Shown: positions 34,877 through 44,201, counted from the first letter of the stretch. The stretch: 64,000 nt of DNA from Haoranjiania flava (GCF_025631005.1 NZ_JAOTPL010000009.1:65529-129528); one strand, 5' to 3'. A program made the numbers and translations. Notes: a model not told the origin generated them from the letters alone.

Positions 34877-37326
34877 TATTTACTCCGCTTTGCCTCCTGT
34901 TGCATACGTGTGATGCGTGTTTCAAGGCTTTCGCTGCTGATGCTTTGCCGCAGGCTGTCCACTTTTATGGGGAAACTCAGCGGCGTAAAGGCAGTTGCTC
35001 TCTTTAATATTATTTTTCCTTTGTTTATGCGTTCAAAGCCGGCTACCAGGCGCGGCTCTTCCATCTGGTGGATGAACACTTCGTTGTAAGCCTGCCGCAA
35101 AAGTAAATTTTGATTGTCATATTCTTCAAAAACTTTGAAAATAATGCCTGATGAAGCCTGCAGGCTTTTATTGTTTTTGTATTGATTGTGGTATTTCTGC
35201 AATACCAGCCCTGATATCACGGCAATGTCCCTGAATTTCCTGCGTGCCATTTCCGTAGCGTTTACACTCAGGAAAATATCGTTCATCAGGTTTGCTGAAG
35301 AAAGTATGTCGCCGATATTTTCTTCCGTGACGGGTATAGGCTGATCGCTTAACAATTCAAACCCATAATCATTCATAGCAATAGAAAAACTGATGGGCAT
35401 GATCCTGCTGATGCGGTAAGCCACCAGCGCCGAAATGATCTCATGAATGTACCTGCCTTCAAAAGGATATATAAACAGGTGGTAGCCTTCCCTGGTATCT
35501 ATCATTTCCACCAGCAGCTCATTCTCTTTGGGTATGTGTGATGTTTTTTCCTGCCTGTCGAACAATGGTTTCAGCAGGCGCAATTCTTTCTCGCCGGATG
35601 CTGGGTGAGATGCCTCAGTATACTTTTGCCTCAGGAAACGGCTGAGGTTGGAAGACAGCGGCAGCCTGCCGCCCAGCCAGCTTGGGGTGAGCGCTTTTTT
35701 AGATTTGGAGCTGCGCACCAGTACATGCATATCTTTGATCATTACAAACTCCAGCACCCTGCCCGCAAGCACAAACGCATCGCCGGGGTTTAGCTTGGCA
35801 ATAAAATACTCTTCTATCATGCCGATATAGCCGCCCGTCATAAACTTTACTTTCAGCATGGCATCGCTCACAATCACGCCTATGTTCATCCTGTGCAGCA
35901 TGGCAATCCGCCGGCTGGTGACTTTATACAAACCGTCTTCCACAACCACTTTATGAAATTCTTCGTACGCATCAAGCGAGCTTCCGCCGTGGGTGATAAA
36001 GTTGAGGCACCATTGCCACTCCTGCGGCTCCATTTCTGAAAAAGCGTAAGTTTGCCTTACCTGTTCAAAAAGTTCATTTTCCCTGAAGCCCTCGCCTACA
36101 GCCAGTGTCACCAGGTACTGCACCAGCACATCAAAGGTCAGCAGCATGGGCAACCTGTCTTCTACCACCTGCTTTTTGGCTGCTTCCTTTAACGCAGCAG
36201 CTTCTATCAGTTCAAGGGAATGTGTGGGTAAAAAATAAATCACCGAGGTTTCAAAAGGCGAATGGCCGCTCCTGCCGGCGCGTTGCAAAAAACGCGCTAC
36301 GCCTTTGGGAGAGCCGATCTGGATCACAGTATCTACGGGTTTAAAATCCACGCCCAGGTCCAGCGATGAAGTAGCTATCACCGCTTTAAGCTGGCCTGTC
36401 TGCAACATGTCTTCTATCCAGGTGCGTAGTTCCATATCCACCGAGCCGTGATGAATGGCTATCTGCCCGGCCAGATCGGGGGAAAGGTCAAGCAGGGTCT
36501 GGTACCACATTTCAGACTGGCTGCGGGTATTGGTAAAAATCAGCGTGGTGCGGCTTTTGTCAATAATGGGCAAAACCTTGTAAGCCAGCCTGGTTCCCAA
36601 ATGTCCTGCCCAGGGAAGCTCTTCTATCTCATCGGGCATAATGGAGATAATGTCTATCTTCTTTTTCGCCTTTGAATAAATGACTGTTCTCTTCAAACGA
36701 CTGTAGGGCAACAATACATCCACCGCCTGCTCTATATTGCCAATAGTGGCTGAAATGCCCCATACACGCAGGTTTGGCGCCACTGACAACAACCGGTTTA
36801 CCGCCAGTTCGGTAAGCACGCCGCGCTTAGAGCCCAGCAATTCATGCCACTCGTCTACAGCCAAGCATTGCAGTGATTTAAAAAATGCACTGTTATTTTT
36901 TTGTGCAAATAAGAGATGCAGCGTCTCCGGGGTAACAATAAGTACTTCGGGCATATTGCGTGTTTGCCGCTGGCGCTCATTCACCGGTGTGTCGCCATTG
37001 CGCACGCCTACTTCCCAGTCAAGCCCAATTTCGGCAATGGCAGTTGCCATAGCGCGGGCCAGGTCTTTGGAAAGCGAACGCAAAGGAGTTATCCACAAGA
37101 GTTTAAGCCCGGGCTGATAATTTCCGGGATGATTGAGGTAATCAATGATCAGCGCCAGGAACACAGAAAAAGTTTTACCAAAGCCGGTAGGCGCTATCAC
37201 CAGGCCGGAATAGCCCTGTGCATATTGCTGCCAGCATTTCGCCTGGAAGTCAAAAGGTTTATTACCAGAAGCTGCCATCCAATCGGCAATGATGCTGTAG
37301 CCCGGTGTTTCAGAAAATTTATTCAC
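34876..37326 (-). CDS. Ligase-associated DEXH-box helicase (Lhr-like)
   Basis: An 816-residue superfamily 2 helicase of the Lhr-core type. Motif I is APTGFGKTFSVF near residue 45, then ITPLRSLSKDLARA, motif II VDEWHELLGSKRG near 165 (DEWH), motif III WGISATIGN, motif IV/V IFTNTRSQSEMWYQ and ATSSLDLGVDFKPVD, motif VI QRAGRSGHSPFE near 345. A winged helix and the C-terminal Lhr-type domain follow. It unwinds DNA or RNA-DNA hybrids in the same operon as a ligase, an MBL-fold nuclease and PdeM. The gap to the ligase gene is 26 bp. Confidence 0.94.
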   Translation of the reverse strand: MNKFSETPGYSIIADWMAASGNKPFDFQAKCWQQYAQGYSGLVIAPTGFGKTFSVFLALIIDYLNHPGNYQPGLKLLWITPLRSLSKDLARAMATAIAEIGLDWEVGVRNGDTPVNERQRQTRNMPEVLIVTPETLHLLFAQKNNSAFFKSLQCLAVDEWHELLGSKRGVLTELAVNRLLSVAPNLRVWGISATIGNIEQAVDVLLPYSRLKRTVIYSKAKKKIDIISIMPDEIEELPWAGHLGTRLAYKVLPIIDKSRTTLIFTNTRSQSEMWYQTLLDLSPDLAGQIAIHHGSVDMELRTWIEDMLQTGQLKAVIATSSLDLGVDFKPVDTVIQIGSPKGVARFLQRAGRSGHSPFETSVIYFLPTHSLELIEAAALKEAAKKQVVEDRLPMLLTFDVLVQYLVTLAVGEGFRENELFEQVRQTYAFSEMEPQEWQWCLNFITHGGSSLDAYEEFHKVVVEDGLYKVTSRRIAMLHRMNIGVIVSDAMLKVKFMTGGYIGMIEEYFIAKLNPGDAFVLAGRVLEFVMIKDMHVLVRSSKSKKALTPSWLGGRLPLSSNLSRFLRQKYTEASHPASGEKELRLLKPLFDRQEKTSHIPKENELLVEMIDTREGYHLFIYPFEGRYIHEIISALVAYRISRIMPISFSIAMNDYGFELLSDQPIPVTEENIGDILSSANLMNDIFLSVNATEMARRKFRDIAVISGLVLQKYHNQYKNNKSLQASSGIIFKVFEEYDNQNLLLRQAYNEVFIHQMEEPRLVAGFERINKGKIILKRATAFTPLSFPIKVDSLRQSISSESLETRITRMQQEAKRSK

Positions 37327-37352
37327 GAATAAAAATAATTCTTTTTATCAAA

Positions 37353-38930
37353 TTAAAGCATGGCGCGCATTTCCTCAATAGTAGTGATGTCTTCTACTTT
37401 TTTATCGTGGCGCCAGCGCAGGATGCGCGGAAAACGTACTGCAATGCCTGCTTTATGGCGATTGCTTTCTGCAATACCTTCAAAACCTATTTCAAAAACC
37501 AGCTCGGGTTTTACGGTACGCACAGGACCAAATTTTTCAATGGAATTGTTTTTCACAAATTTATCCACCGCTTTTATTTCCTGGTCTGTAAGCCCGGAAT
37601 AGGCTTTGGCAATGGTGACCAGCTTTTCCCCGTCTCGCACCGCGAAAGTGTAATCGGTATAATAATAGCTTCTTCTGCCGCTGCCCTTCTGTGCATAGAT
37701 CAGCACGGCATCTATGGAGTAAGGTTCTACCTTCCATTTCCACCAGTCGCCTTTTTTTCTTCCGGTATGATAGGGCGACGACACATGTTTCAGCATAATA
37801 CCTTCGCTGTTCATCTCCCTGGAATAACTGCGCATGTCTGTAAGCTCGTCCCAGGAATCGAACCGGACCACAGGCGATAAGAAAATACTGATGTTGCCAA
37901 TAAGCGCTTCTACTATTTCTTCCAGCAATTTTCTTCTCTGCGCCAGAGCATGTTCGCGGTAATCTTTACCATCGTATTCCAGCAGGTCGTAAGCATAAAA
38001 GCCTACCGGCACATCTTCAAGCATTTTCCTGGTAAGCGTTTTCCTGTTGAGCCTTTTCTGAAGATCGTTGAAAGGCAATACCTGGCTGTCTTTTACCGCA
38101 AGTATTTCCCCATCAAGCACTATTCCGTCCGGCAACTTTTCGGCCATTACCGTTATCTCCGGGAACTGTTGTGTTACCAGCTCTTCCCCGCGCGACCAAA
38201 TAAAAATTTCTCCTTTTCTCTTAATCAGCTGGCCGCGTATGCCATCCCATTTCCACTCTGCCTGCCAATCTTCCACAGGCCCTAATTCGTCGGGTGTTTT
38301 ATCTATGGGGTATGCCAGGCAAAACGGGTAAGGCTTTGAAAAGTCACCTTCTGAATCTTCGCCTACCAGCTCGCCGAAGCTTATGTCTGAAGGGTGCCAG
38401 TTACCCATAATGTTGTGCATGATCTTCGTGGGGCTGGTTTCCGTATATTTTGCAAGGGCATTTACCAGCAGTTTGTGCGAAACGCCAATGCGGAAGCCGC
38501 CGCCGATAAGCTTATTAAAAATAAAACGTTCGGTAAAATCAAGTCCAGACCAGGCTTTCAGCACGTATTCTTTTTTTTGTTCTTCAGACGCCTCCTGCAA
38601 AGCTATTAGTTCGGTGATCCAGGTATGGATAGATTTCCTGATGGAATGCGTAGGCTTGGGCAATATCAGGGAAAGTGTTTCGCCCAGGTCGCCTACACTG
38701 GAATAGCTTTCCAGGAACAACCATTCCGGCAATCCGGTGATCTCCAAAGCCCACGCACGCATGAGCGAAGTTTTCACCGGCCGCTTAGGCCGCCTGCCCG
38801 TGAACAATGCAATCAGCCATACCTTATCCTTATCCGATGCAACTTCAAGATAGCGGACAATAGCATCAATTTTATCATTGGTTTTATTGCTCGTTTCCAG
38901 TTCCTGTATAAGCACAGCAAAGTTTTCCAT
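37353..38930 (-). CDS. ATP-dependent DNA ligase of the ligase-associated operon
   Basis: A 525-residue ATP-dependent ligase with an N-terminal DNA-binding domain (about 1-190), the adenylation domain with the nucleophilic Lys in EWKWDGIRGQL near residue 218, then IWSRGEELVT, DGEILAV near 270, FYAYDLLEYDG near 306, EGIMLKH near 375 and WWKWKVEP near 395, and a C-terminal OB fold. It seals nicks using ATP and is distinct from the NAD-dependent LigA. No polymerase or Ku-type domain is fused, so it is not a full LigD. Its ATG overlaps the exonuclease TGA by one base (TGATG). Confidence 0.95.
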   Translation of the reverse strand: MENFAVLIQELETSNKTNDKIDAIVRYLEVASDKDKVWLIALFTGRRPKRPVKTSLMRAWALEITGLPEWLFLESYSSVGDLGETLSLILPKPTHSIRKSIHTWITELIALQEASEEQKKEYVLKAWSGLDFTERFIFNKLIGGGFRIGVSHKLLVNALAKYTETSPTKIMHNIMGNWHPSDISFGELVGEDSEGDFSKPYPFCLAYPIDKTPDELGPVEDWQAEWKWDGIRGQLIKRKGEIFIWSRGEELVTQQFPEITVMAEKLPDGIVLDGEILAVKDSQVLPFNDLQKRLNRKTLTRKMLEDVPVGFYAYDLLEYDGKDYREHALAQRRKLLEEIVEALIGNISIFLSPVVRFDSWDELTDMRSYSREMNSEGIMLKHVSSPYHTGRKKGDWWKWKVEPYSIDAVLIYAQKGSGRRSYYYTDYTFAVRDGEKLVTIAKAYSGLTDQEIKAVDKFVKNNSIEKFGPVRTVKPELVFEIGFEGIAESNRHKAGIAVRFPRILRWRHDKKVEDITTIEEMRAML

Positions 38931-39949
38931 CAGTTATCTTCTGTTTTATTTACCGTTTCATCAACCTCTTCATTACCGTATTGGGTGGCCACTTCATAAG
39001 CCTGTATGCCCTGCTCGTTGAGGTATTTGGCAAAAGTGCTCTGAAAACCATGGGTTACGTACACTGTTTCGGCCTCTGTGGCTTTTACGCTCTGCAACAA
39101 ACCGCCCCAGTCTGCATGGTCGCTTACGGCAAAGCCGGCATCAACTGCCTGCCAGCGGCGGCTGCCGCGCACCTGCATCCACCCGGAGCAAATGGCAGTA
39201 GCGCCGTTGGGTATACGTTTGATGACGTTCGTACCCAGCAAAGCAGATGTGACTATGACCACCTGGTTTTGCATCTGCTGCCTGTCTTCCACCTCATGCA
39301 AAATTTTGTATGCAGGCAACTCTATACCTGCGCGTTCAATAGCTTTATTCATATTGGCCACAGCGCTGTGCACAAAAATATCTGCCACGCCTTCCAGGCC
39401 TTTCATGATCCTTTGTGCTTTTCCCAGGCTGTAAGCCACAAAGATGCTGGTCTTGTTGTATTGCTGGTTGAATAATATCCACTGCTTTATTTTATCGAAA
39501 ATCTCTTCCTGCGACAGCCAGTTGTAAATCGGCAGGCCAAAAGTACTTTCCGTTACAAAAGCATGGCACTTAAGGGGTTCAAAAACTCCGCTGATGCCGT
39601 CATTCTCGGTTTTATAATCGCCTGAAACTACCGCCACACACCCCTTGTATTCGAGGCGTACCTGCGCAGAACCTACAATATGCCCTGCGGGATGCAATGA
39701 AACCCGCACGCCGTTGATGTAGCGGGTTTCCCCGTAATGCATCGTTTCAAAATCATTATCTGTACCAAGCCGGTATTCCAACACGGGCCTGGTGAACGTA
39801 TGGCAGAGGTAATGCTTACTGCCGTAGCGCGCATGATCACTGTGGCCGTGAGTGATCACGGCATAATCCACAGGCTGCCAGGGATCGATATAAAATTTTC
39901 CCTGTGGACAATAAATCCCTGTTTTTGTGAATTGTAAGAGTTTATCCAT
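38930..39949 (-). CDS. Ligase-associated exonuclease (MBL fold/beta-CASP)
   Basis: A 339-residue metallo-beta-lactamase-fold nuclease similar to mRNA 3'-end processing factors and SNM1/Artemis-type nucleases. The metal motif THGHSDHARYG is near residue 33, PAGHIVGSAQVRLE near 98 and SGDYKTEND near 119, and beta-CASP motifs include VAYSLGKAQRI near 170 and SDHADWGGLL near 283. It is first in the exonuclease-ligase-helicase-PdeM operon. It probably trims 5' ends of damaged DNA before ligation, in line with its relatives; this is inferred. Confidence 0.93.
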   Translation of the reverse strand: MDKLLQFTKTGIYCPQGKFYIDPWQPVDYAVITHGHSDHARYGSKHYLCHTFTRPVLEYRLGTDNDFETMHYGETRYINGVRVSLHPAGHIVGSAQVRLEYKGCVAVVSGDYKTENDGISGVFEPLKCHAFVTESTFGLPIYNWLSQEEIFDKIKQWILFNQQYNKTSIFVAYSLGKAQRIMKGLEGVADIFVHSAVANMNKAIERAGIELPAYKILHEVEDRQQMQNQVVIVTSALLGTNVIKRIPNGATAICSGWMQVRGSRRWQAVDAGFAVSDHADWGGLLQSVKATEAETVYVTHGFQSTFAKYLNEQGIQAYEVATQYGNEEVDETVNKTEDN

Positions 39950-40124
39950 TAATCGATTTATAGCTAAAAATTTATTACTGCAACTACTGTGCGAGAATCT
40001 TGTTTAGGAAAAATAATTAAAGGCCAACAAGTCTATATGTAAGCATTTAGAATAAATTGGCAGTGAACGTGTATGATTGGCGTAGTTTATGTAGCTATGA
40101 TACTAAAATTAAAACAAAAAACTT

Positions 40125-40634
40125 ATGTCAACTGAAAACTTATCAAACAAAGAAGGAGTAAAAAAACTGAAAGAACTTGCTGAAAAAGCACGCATTTGCC
40201 TGTTTTGCACCAACTTGGATGAACAGCCTGTTTCTACCAGGCCTATGAGCCTCCAGGAGGTAGATGAAGAAGGCAACCTCTGGTTTATCAGCAGCAAAGA
40301 AAGCAATAAGAATTTTGATATCAAAGCAGATAAAAAAGTGCAGCTTTTCTTCTCCAACAACAGTGATTCAGAGTATCTTTCCGTATATGGCGATGCCTAT
40401 ATTTATACAGACCAGGCCACCATTGACGAAAAATGGTCAGCATTTGCAAAGCCCTGGTTCGATGAAGGCAAAGAAGATCCGGCAGTAAGCATTATACGCG
40501 TGCAGCCTTCAGAATCGTATTATTGGGATACCAAAGCGGGGAAGATGGTAAGCATTTTATCTTTTGCGTTTGCTGTGATTGCGGGCAAAGAAACCGATAA
40601 CTCTGACGGCATAGAAGGAAAAATCAAAATATAA
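40125..40634 (+). CDS. FMN-binding split-barrel general stress protein (GS26-like)
   Basis: A 169-residue pyridoxamine-5'-phosphate-oxidase-like protein of the general stress protein 26 type. ICLFCTNLDEQPVSTRPMSL and GNLWFISSKES form the flavin-binding barrel, and the C-terminal VQPSESYYWDTKAGKMVSI is typical. It is likely cytoplasmic and reduces or binds FMN; the physiological substrate is unknown. It is followed 108 bp downstream by a small membrane protein gene, perhaps in a shared stress response. Confidence 0.88.
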   Translation: MSTENLSNKEGVKKLKELAEKARICLFCTNLDEQPVSTRPMSLQEVDEEGNLWFISSKESNKNFDIKADKKVQLFFSNNSDSEYLSVYGDAYIYTDQATIDEKWSAFAKPWFDEGKEDPAVSIIRVQPSESYYWDTKAGKMVSILSFAFAVIAGKETDNSDGIEGKIKI

Positions 40635-40742
40635 CCCGGTTTACTTTATAGACAATAGCAACAATGCATACGCCTGCAGGTTTGTGCTGAGCTATAGCAA
40701 TAGATAAAACAGTAAGATTTTTTAACCTAAAATAGATTAATT

Positions 40743-40976
40743 ATGGATCAACTATTTAATACCAGCCTGGAAAAAAATGTAGGCACTGCTGATAAAGTGA
40801 TCAGAGCCACCGTAGCTTCTTCAATGATCGGGGCTGCATGCTCTAAAAAAATATCTACCACGGGCAAAGTAATCCTTGCCCTGGGAGCAGCTATGTTACT
40901 TGCTACAAGCCTTACAGGCAAATGCCCTGCATACCAGGCGGCAGGCATAGACACACGGAACTATGACGATGAATAG
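40743..40976 (+). CDS. DUF2892 (YgaP transmembrane-domain-like) small membrane protein
   Basis: A 77-residue protein with two membrane segments (about 25-37 and 44-58). It fits DUF2892 through NVGTADKVIRATV at residues 12-24 and the C-terminal GKCPAYQAAGIDTR, where GxCPxYxxxGxxT is the family end motif. In YgaP this part anchors a rhodanese; here it stands alone. It ends at a strong terminator 6 bp after the stop codon. Confidence 0.85.
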   Translation: MDQLFNTSLEKNVGTADKVIRATVASSMIGAACSKKISTTGKVILALGAAMLLATSLTGKCPAYQAAGIDTRNYDDE

Positions 40977-40981
40977 CGAGC

Positions 40982-41016
40982 AGGCTGCCTCAAAAGTCCG
41001 AGGCAGCCTCTTTTTT
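40982..41016 (+). terminator. Rho-independent terminator (GAGGCnGCCTC type)
   Basis: AGGCTGCCTC, 8-nt loop, GAGGCAGCCT, then c and six T. The sequence continues as a copy of a tail also found after the PpiD-like gene. Confidence 0.9.
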
Positions 41017-41095
41017 ATTTGGTAATGGAATGAAGAAAGCTTTTGTTTAAGCAATTCTCAACCCTTGCGCTTAACTTTTGATACATCGTCCCTTT
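41000..41095 (+). repeat. Dispersed terminator-tail repeat, copy 1
   Basis: From the 3' arm of the terminator through atttgg, aagcaattctcaac and gatacatc it aligns with 59527-59610, with clear identity over about 85 nt. Non-coding. The gap 40977-41383 otherwise holds one doubtful small ORF (41139-41270). Confidence 0.6.
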
Positions 41096-41138
41096 TAATT
41101 TTATATTGAACAATTTGTCATTAGACTTACATCGATAT

Positions 41139-41270
41139 ATGTTTTATAAAAGATGCCGGGGGCCATTAGTGAATGGATGTAATAATCATGGCTGCTGTAT
41201 ATCCGTGGAAGTTGTAAAGGTTGTAGCTGAAGGCTCGGCAAGCTATGGTGTGAAAATAGATGACAATTAG
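41139..41270 (+). CDS. Doubtful 43-residue cysteine-containing small ORF
   Basis: An ATG at 41139 opens 43 codons to TAG. The peptide starts MFYKRCRGPLVNGCNN and has four cysteines in its first 20 residues (C6, C14, C19, C20). Codon use looks plausible, but there is no clear promoter or recognised family. Confidence 0.25.
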   Translation: MFYKRCRGPLVNGCNNHGCCISVEVVKVVAEGSASYGVKIDDN

Positions 41271-41383
41271 CATACTAAACAAGAAGATATTTCCAACATT
41301 ACTTAGTTTAAGCATTTTTCTTTAGCCGTAAATGCCGGCATAAGCTTTATTTATCTTTGAAAAAATTTTTTATAAAAAACTCA

Positions 41384-41796
41384 ATGCTGCATTTATTATT
41401 ATTTGTATTGTCTGCCGGCGTTTTATTTGCCGGTTGTAGCAAAGATTCGTTAATGGACCACAACAGGTTTTAGGTACGTATAACGGCACCTTTACGATTG
41501 AGGGCAAAACAGTCAACGGCACCATCCATATAACCAGGCCTGCCCCTACTAAAATTAGAATTGCACCTAATGTGCCGGGTAAATCTTATGCGGCTATAGA
41601 AATTTCCAATACCAAAGAAAAGATCGATGAAATAGACCCCATCAGTGAGGTATATGCTAAAGAGCATACTTTGGTGCGCCTGTTAGATGCTGATGCGAAA
41701 ACGGGAAAATCTCTGCAATATTTAATAGACCAAAGAAGTATTCTTGTTTTAGGCGTACCAGCTATAGGTGCAAAATTTGAAGGAAAGAAGCAATAG
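41384..41796 (+). pseudogene. Frameshifted lipoprotein gene
   Basis: The ATG at 41384 gives a lipoprotein signal peptide MLHLLLFVLSAGVLFAGC (Cys18) and then, after SKDSLMDHNRF, a TAG at 41471. From about 41458 the +2 frame continues without a stop: PQQVLGTYNGTFTIEG, then a beta-rich domain to GAKFEGKKQ and TAG at 41796. Adding one base after GA near 41457 joins both parts into a normal lipoprotein of about 137 residues reading SLMDPQQVLGTYNG. So this is a one-base deletion, either real (pseudogene) or a sequencing error. Without repair, an internal ATG at 41572 could give a 74-residue unsecreted fragment. Family not recognised; such small calycin-like lipoproteins are common in Bacteroidota. 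Confidence 0.75.
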
Positions 41797-41962
41797 TCAG
41801 GCTTATACAAATCCTTTAACGAATTGTGTAGGCAGTAGACGCACAGAATTTTTTATATAATACTGCGACGGATCTGGCTGATACTGGCGCTGCTTTGCTG
41901 CTGCTGTGTATCGCAGTGGCAGGTCCACTGCCTGCCTGCGAACGAAACGCAAGCGTGCAATC

Positions 41963-42676
41963 TTACACAGAATAAAGTTCTTTCTGTTGTTTGATCTGCT
42001 GTTCAAACTGCGGTATATCCACCGCATCTTCTAAACTAAAATTACCAATGCGGGTGCGGCAGAGTTTGCTCAGGTAAGCGCCCACTCCCAGCCTGGCGCC
42101 ATAATCATTAGCCAGGCTGCGGATATAGGTCCCGGTAGAACATATAACCCTGAAGTGCACAAATGGCAGGTCAATACCCGTGATCTCAAAGGCTGAAATG
42201 GTCACAGGCCGTGGTTCTATCTCTACTTCCACACCCTTGCGTGCAGAAAGGTAAAGCGGTTTACCATCTTTCTTAATAGCAGAATGCATGGGCGGCATTT
42301 GCAGGATATTGCCTGTAAAATCTGCGGTAGCGTCCCTGAGGGTTTGTTGCCTCAGGAAAGAAATATCTTTAAAATTAGTGGGTGTACTTTCCAGGTCAAA
42401 GGTTGGTGTGGTGGCTCCCAGCGTAAACGTGCCGGTATACTCTTTTTCCTGCGCCATATAATCGTTGATGTTCTTGGTAAATTTGCCTGTACAGATGATC
42501 AGCAATCCTGTTGCCAGCGGATCGAGCGTGCCTGCATGGCCTACTTTGGAAACACCGGTAAGAATGCGCACTTTTTTTACAGCATCGAACGATGTCCATT
42601 TCAGCGGCTTATTGATCAATAAAACTTTCCCGTCTAAATATTCCTGCAATGCCGGATGAATGGGTTTTTGACGCAT
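41963..42676 (-). CDS. truB: tRNA pseudouridine synthase B
   Basis: A 237-residue TruB that makes pseudouridine 55 in the T loop of most tRNAs. The catalytic motif KVGHAGTLDPLATGLL lies near residues 44-59, with the conserved Asp in TLDP. MPPMHSAIKKDGKPLY, RPVTISAFEI and CSTGTYIRSLANDYG follow as in the family. It lacks the C-terminal PUA domain of the E. coli protein, which is normal for short forms. It follows the FtsX-like permease gene on the minus strand (17-bp gap). Confidence 0.95.
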   Translation of the reverse strand: MRQKPIHPALQEYLDGKVLLINKPLKWTSFDAVKKVRILTGVSKVGHAGTLDPLATGLLIICTGKFTKNINDYMAQEKEYTGTFTLGATTPTFDLESTPTNFKDISFLRQQTLRDATADFTGNILQMPPMHSAIKKDGKPLYLSARKGVEVEIEPRPVTISAFEITGIDLPFVHFRVICSTGTYIRSLANDYGARLGVGAYLSKLCRTRIGNFSLEDAVDIPQFEQQIKQQKELYSV

Positions 42677-42693
42677 GAATGAAAATATTTTTT

Positions 42694-43923
42694 TTAATTA
42701 AAACGAATAGCTTTTACCGGGTCTACTTTTTTCACAAGAAATGTAGGCAACAAAAGCGAAAGATAACAAACAATGATAGTAGCCGCCGCTACCAGTACTG
42801 TATGCCACCACACAATAGTTACGGGCGCTTCTGAAACATAGTAAGCCGCCTCGTCCAGCTTGATGAAGCCTGTATATTTCTGCAGCAATGCAATCCCCAG
42901 GCCTGCAACCACACCATATACTACGCCCCGCAAAGCTATCACGGAAGCCTGGTTGAGAAATATTTTCTGAATGGTCCAGTCGGTGCTGCCCAGCGCTTTT
43001 AAAATGCCCGTCATACGGGTTCTCTCCAGCACCAGTATCAGCAGGCAGGTAATGAGATTGATAACGGCAACTACAGACATGATGATGAAGATCACGTTGC
43101 GGTTTACATCCTGCACGTTGAGCCAGTCGAAAATATTGGGATACACGTCTTTAATGGTGCGGCTTGTCCAGCGTTCGGGCAATACGCCGTACAGGGCATA
43201 ATTCACCGAATCCATGTTTTTATAATCGTTCAGGAATACCTCGTACCCACCGATCTGCGTGCTGTCCCAATCATTCATACGCCTGATCAGGCGCATATCG
43301 CCGATGGCGTACAACTTGTCGTATTCTTCAATACCGGTTTTATAGATCCCGACTACCTTAAGCTTCCTGAGGTTTGCCCTGTTCTCTGCACTGGAAATAA
43401 AATAAAAAGAGGCCTCGTCGTTCAGTTTGAGTTTGAGTGCATCGGCATTCTGCTGCGATATGACAATTTCGCGGCTATAGGCATCCTCTGTAAAACTAAT
43501 CCACCTGCCGTGTTTCAGGAACGGCGCTATTTTGGAAAAATTATATTGCGCATCCACACCTTTAATCAATACACCCTCAATATCCTTATTATTCTCCATT
43601 ACAGCATATTTGGTAGCATAGCCCTGCACCGTATTTACGCCGGGGATTTTTTTAATAATGTCAACCACTTCGCTGTTGCTGTACAGCGGCTGCTCATCAC
43701 CTTCTCCCATGCCCGCTTCGTATTGCTGTACACGTACATGGCCCCAGAAGCTGAATATCTTTTGGCTGATGGCATCCTGGAAACCATTAACAAACGCTAA
43801 GGTAAGGATCATGGCAGCTACGCTGATGGCTGTGGCAGTAGTAGCCAGCCTGATGATAAACCTTGAAAAAGATTTTTGCCGGTTAAATACAATGCGCCTT
43901 GCTATGAACGGGGAAATATTCAT
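42694..43923 (-). CDS. ABC transporter permease, LolC/LolE-like (FtsX family)
   Basis: A 409-residue permease with an N-terminal helix (about 22-48), a large periplasmic MacB_PCD-like domain, and three C-terminal membrane helices within an FtsX domain (about 270-400, starting NRNVIFIIMSVVAVINLITC). The N-terminal IARRIVFNRQKSFSRFIIRLA is typical of LolE-type proteins in Bacteroidota. It probably helps move lipoproteins out of the inner membrane. No ATPase gene is adjacent, so the LolD partner must be encoded elsewhere. Confidence 0.87.
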   Translation of the reverse strand: MNISPFIARRIVFNRQKSFSRFIIRLATTATAISVAAMILTLAFVNGFQDAISQKIFSFWGHVRVQQYEAGMGEGDEQPLYSNSEVVDIIKKIPGVNTVQGYATKYAVMENNKDIEGVLIKGVDAQYNFSKIAPFLKHGRWISFTEDAYSREIVISQQNADALKLKLNDEASFYFISSAENRANLRKLKVVGIYKTGIEEYDKLYAIGDMRLIRRMNDWDSTQIGGYEVFLNDYKNMDSVNYALYGVLPERWTSRTIKDVYPNIFDWLNVQDVNRNVIFIIMSVVAVINLITCLLILVLERTRMTGILKALGSTDWTIQKIFLNQASVIALRGVVYGVVAGLGIALLQKYTGFIKLDEAAYYVSEAPVTIVWWHTVLVAAATIIVCYLSLLLPTFLVKKVDPVKAIRFN

Positions 43924-44075
43924 GTGGCAGCGAAGTTAACACAATCTGTGCTGAGTTTTAGAGTTGATCAAAAAAAACGATACTATTCAATTATAAAAAA
44001 TCAGTTCATAAAACTTCATCTGTGCAGGATCATAATTCTTCATCTGGAAAATTTATATATTATAATAAAGTTTAT

Positions 44076-44083
44076 TACTTTTG
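44076..44083 (+). promoter_or_regulatory. -7 box upstream of a repeat array
   Basis: TACTTTTG in the context TTACTTTTGA, identical to the context at 61953-61962 before etfB. It predicts a leader of about 285 nt that contains repeat units 5-7. No clear -33 box. Confidence 0.5.
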
Positions 44084-44112
44084 ATAAATTAAAGCTAAGT
44101 AAAACTTGTAGC

Positions 44113-44201
44113 ATAAAATAGCCATAAGCAAAGTTGCATACCAACCGCGAATGAATAAAGGCTATTCCATATGACAACTGAAAAGCAATTAAAATATACA
44201 C
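44113..44201 (+). repeat. Leader repeat unit 5 (subtype A, first in array)
   Basis: An 89-bp unit. Its first 61 bp are nearly identical to unit 4, except that the ATG is ATA (ATAAAATAG). P1 is AATAGCC/GGCTATT and P2 GCA/TGC. It ends in atatacac before unit 6. Confidence 0.92.

Noticed and set aside
37305..37880. 191-codon + strand frame opposite the DNA ligase
   Set aside because: Shadow of the ligase coding sequence; no domain or promoter.
41810..41962. GGCAGG/CCTGCC hairpin near the truB stop
   Set aside because: The stem is only 6 bp with no T run on either strand, too weak to call a terminator.
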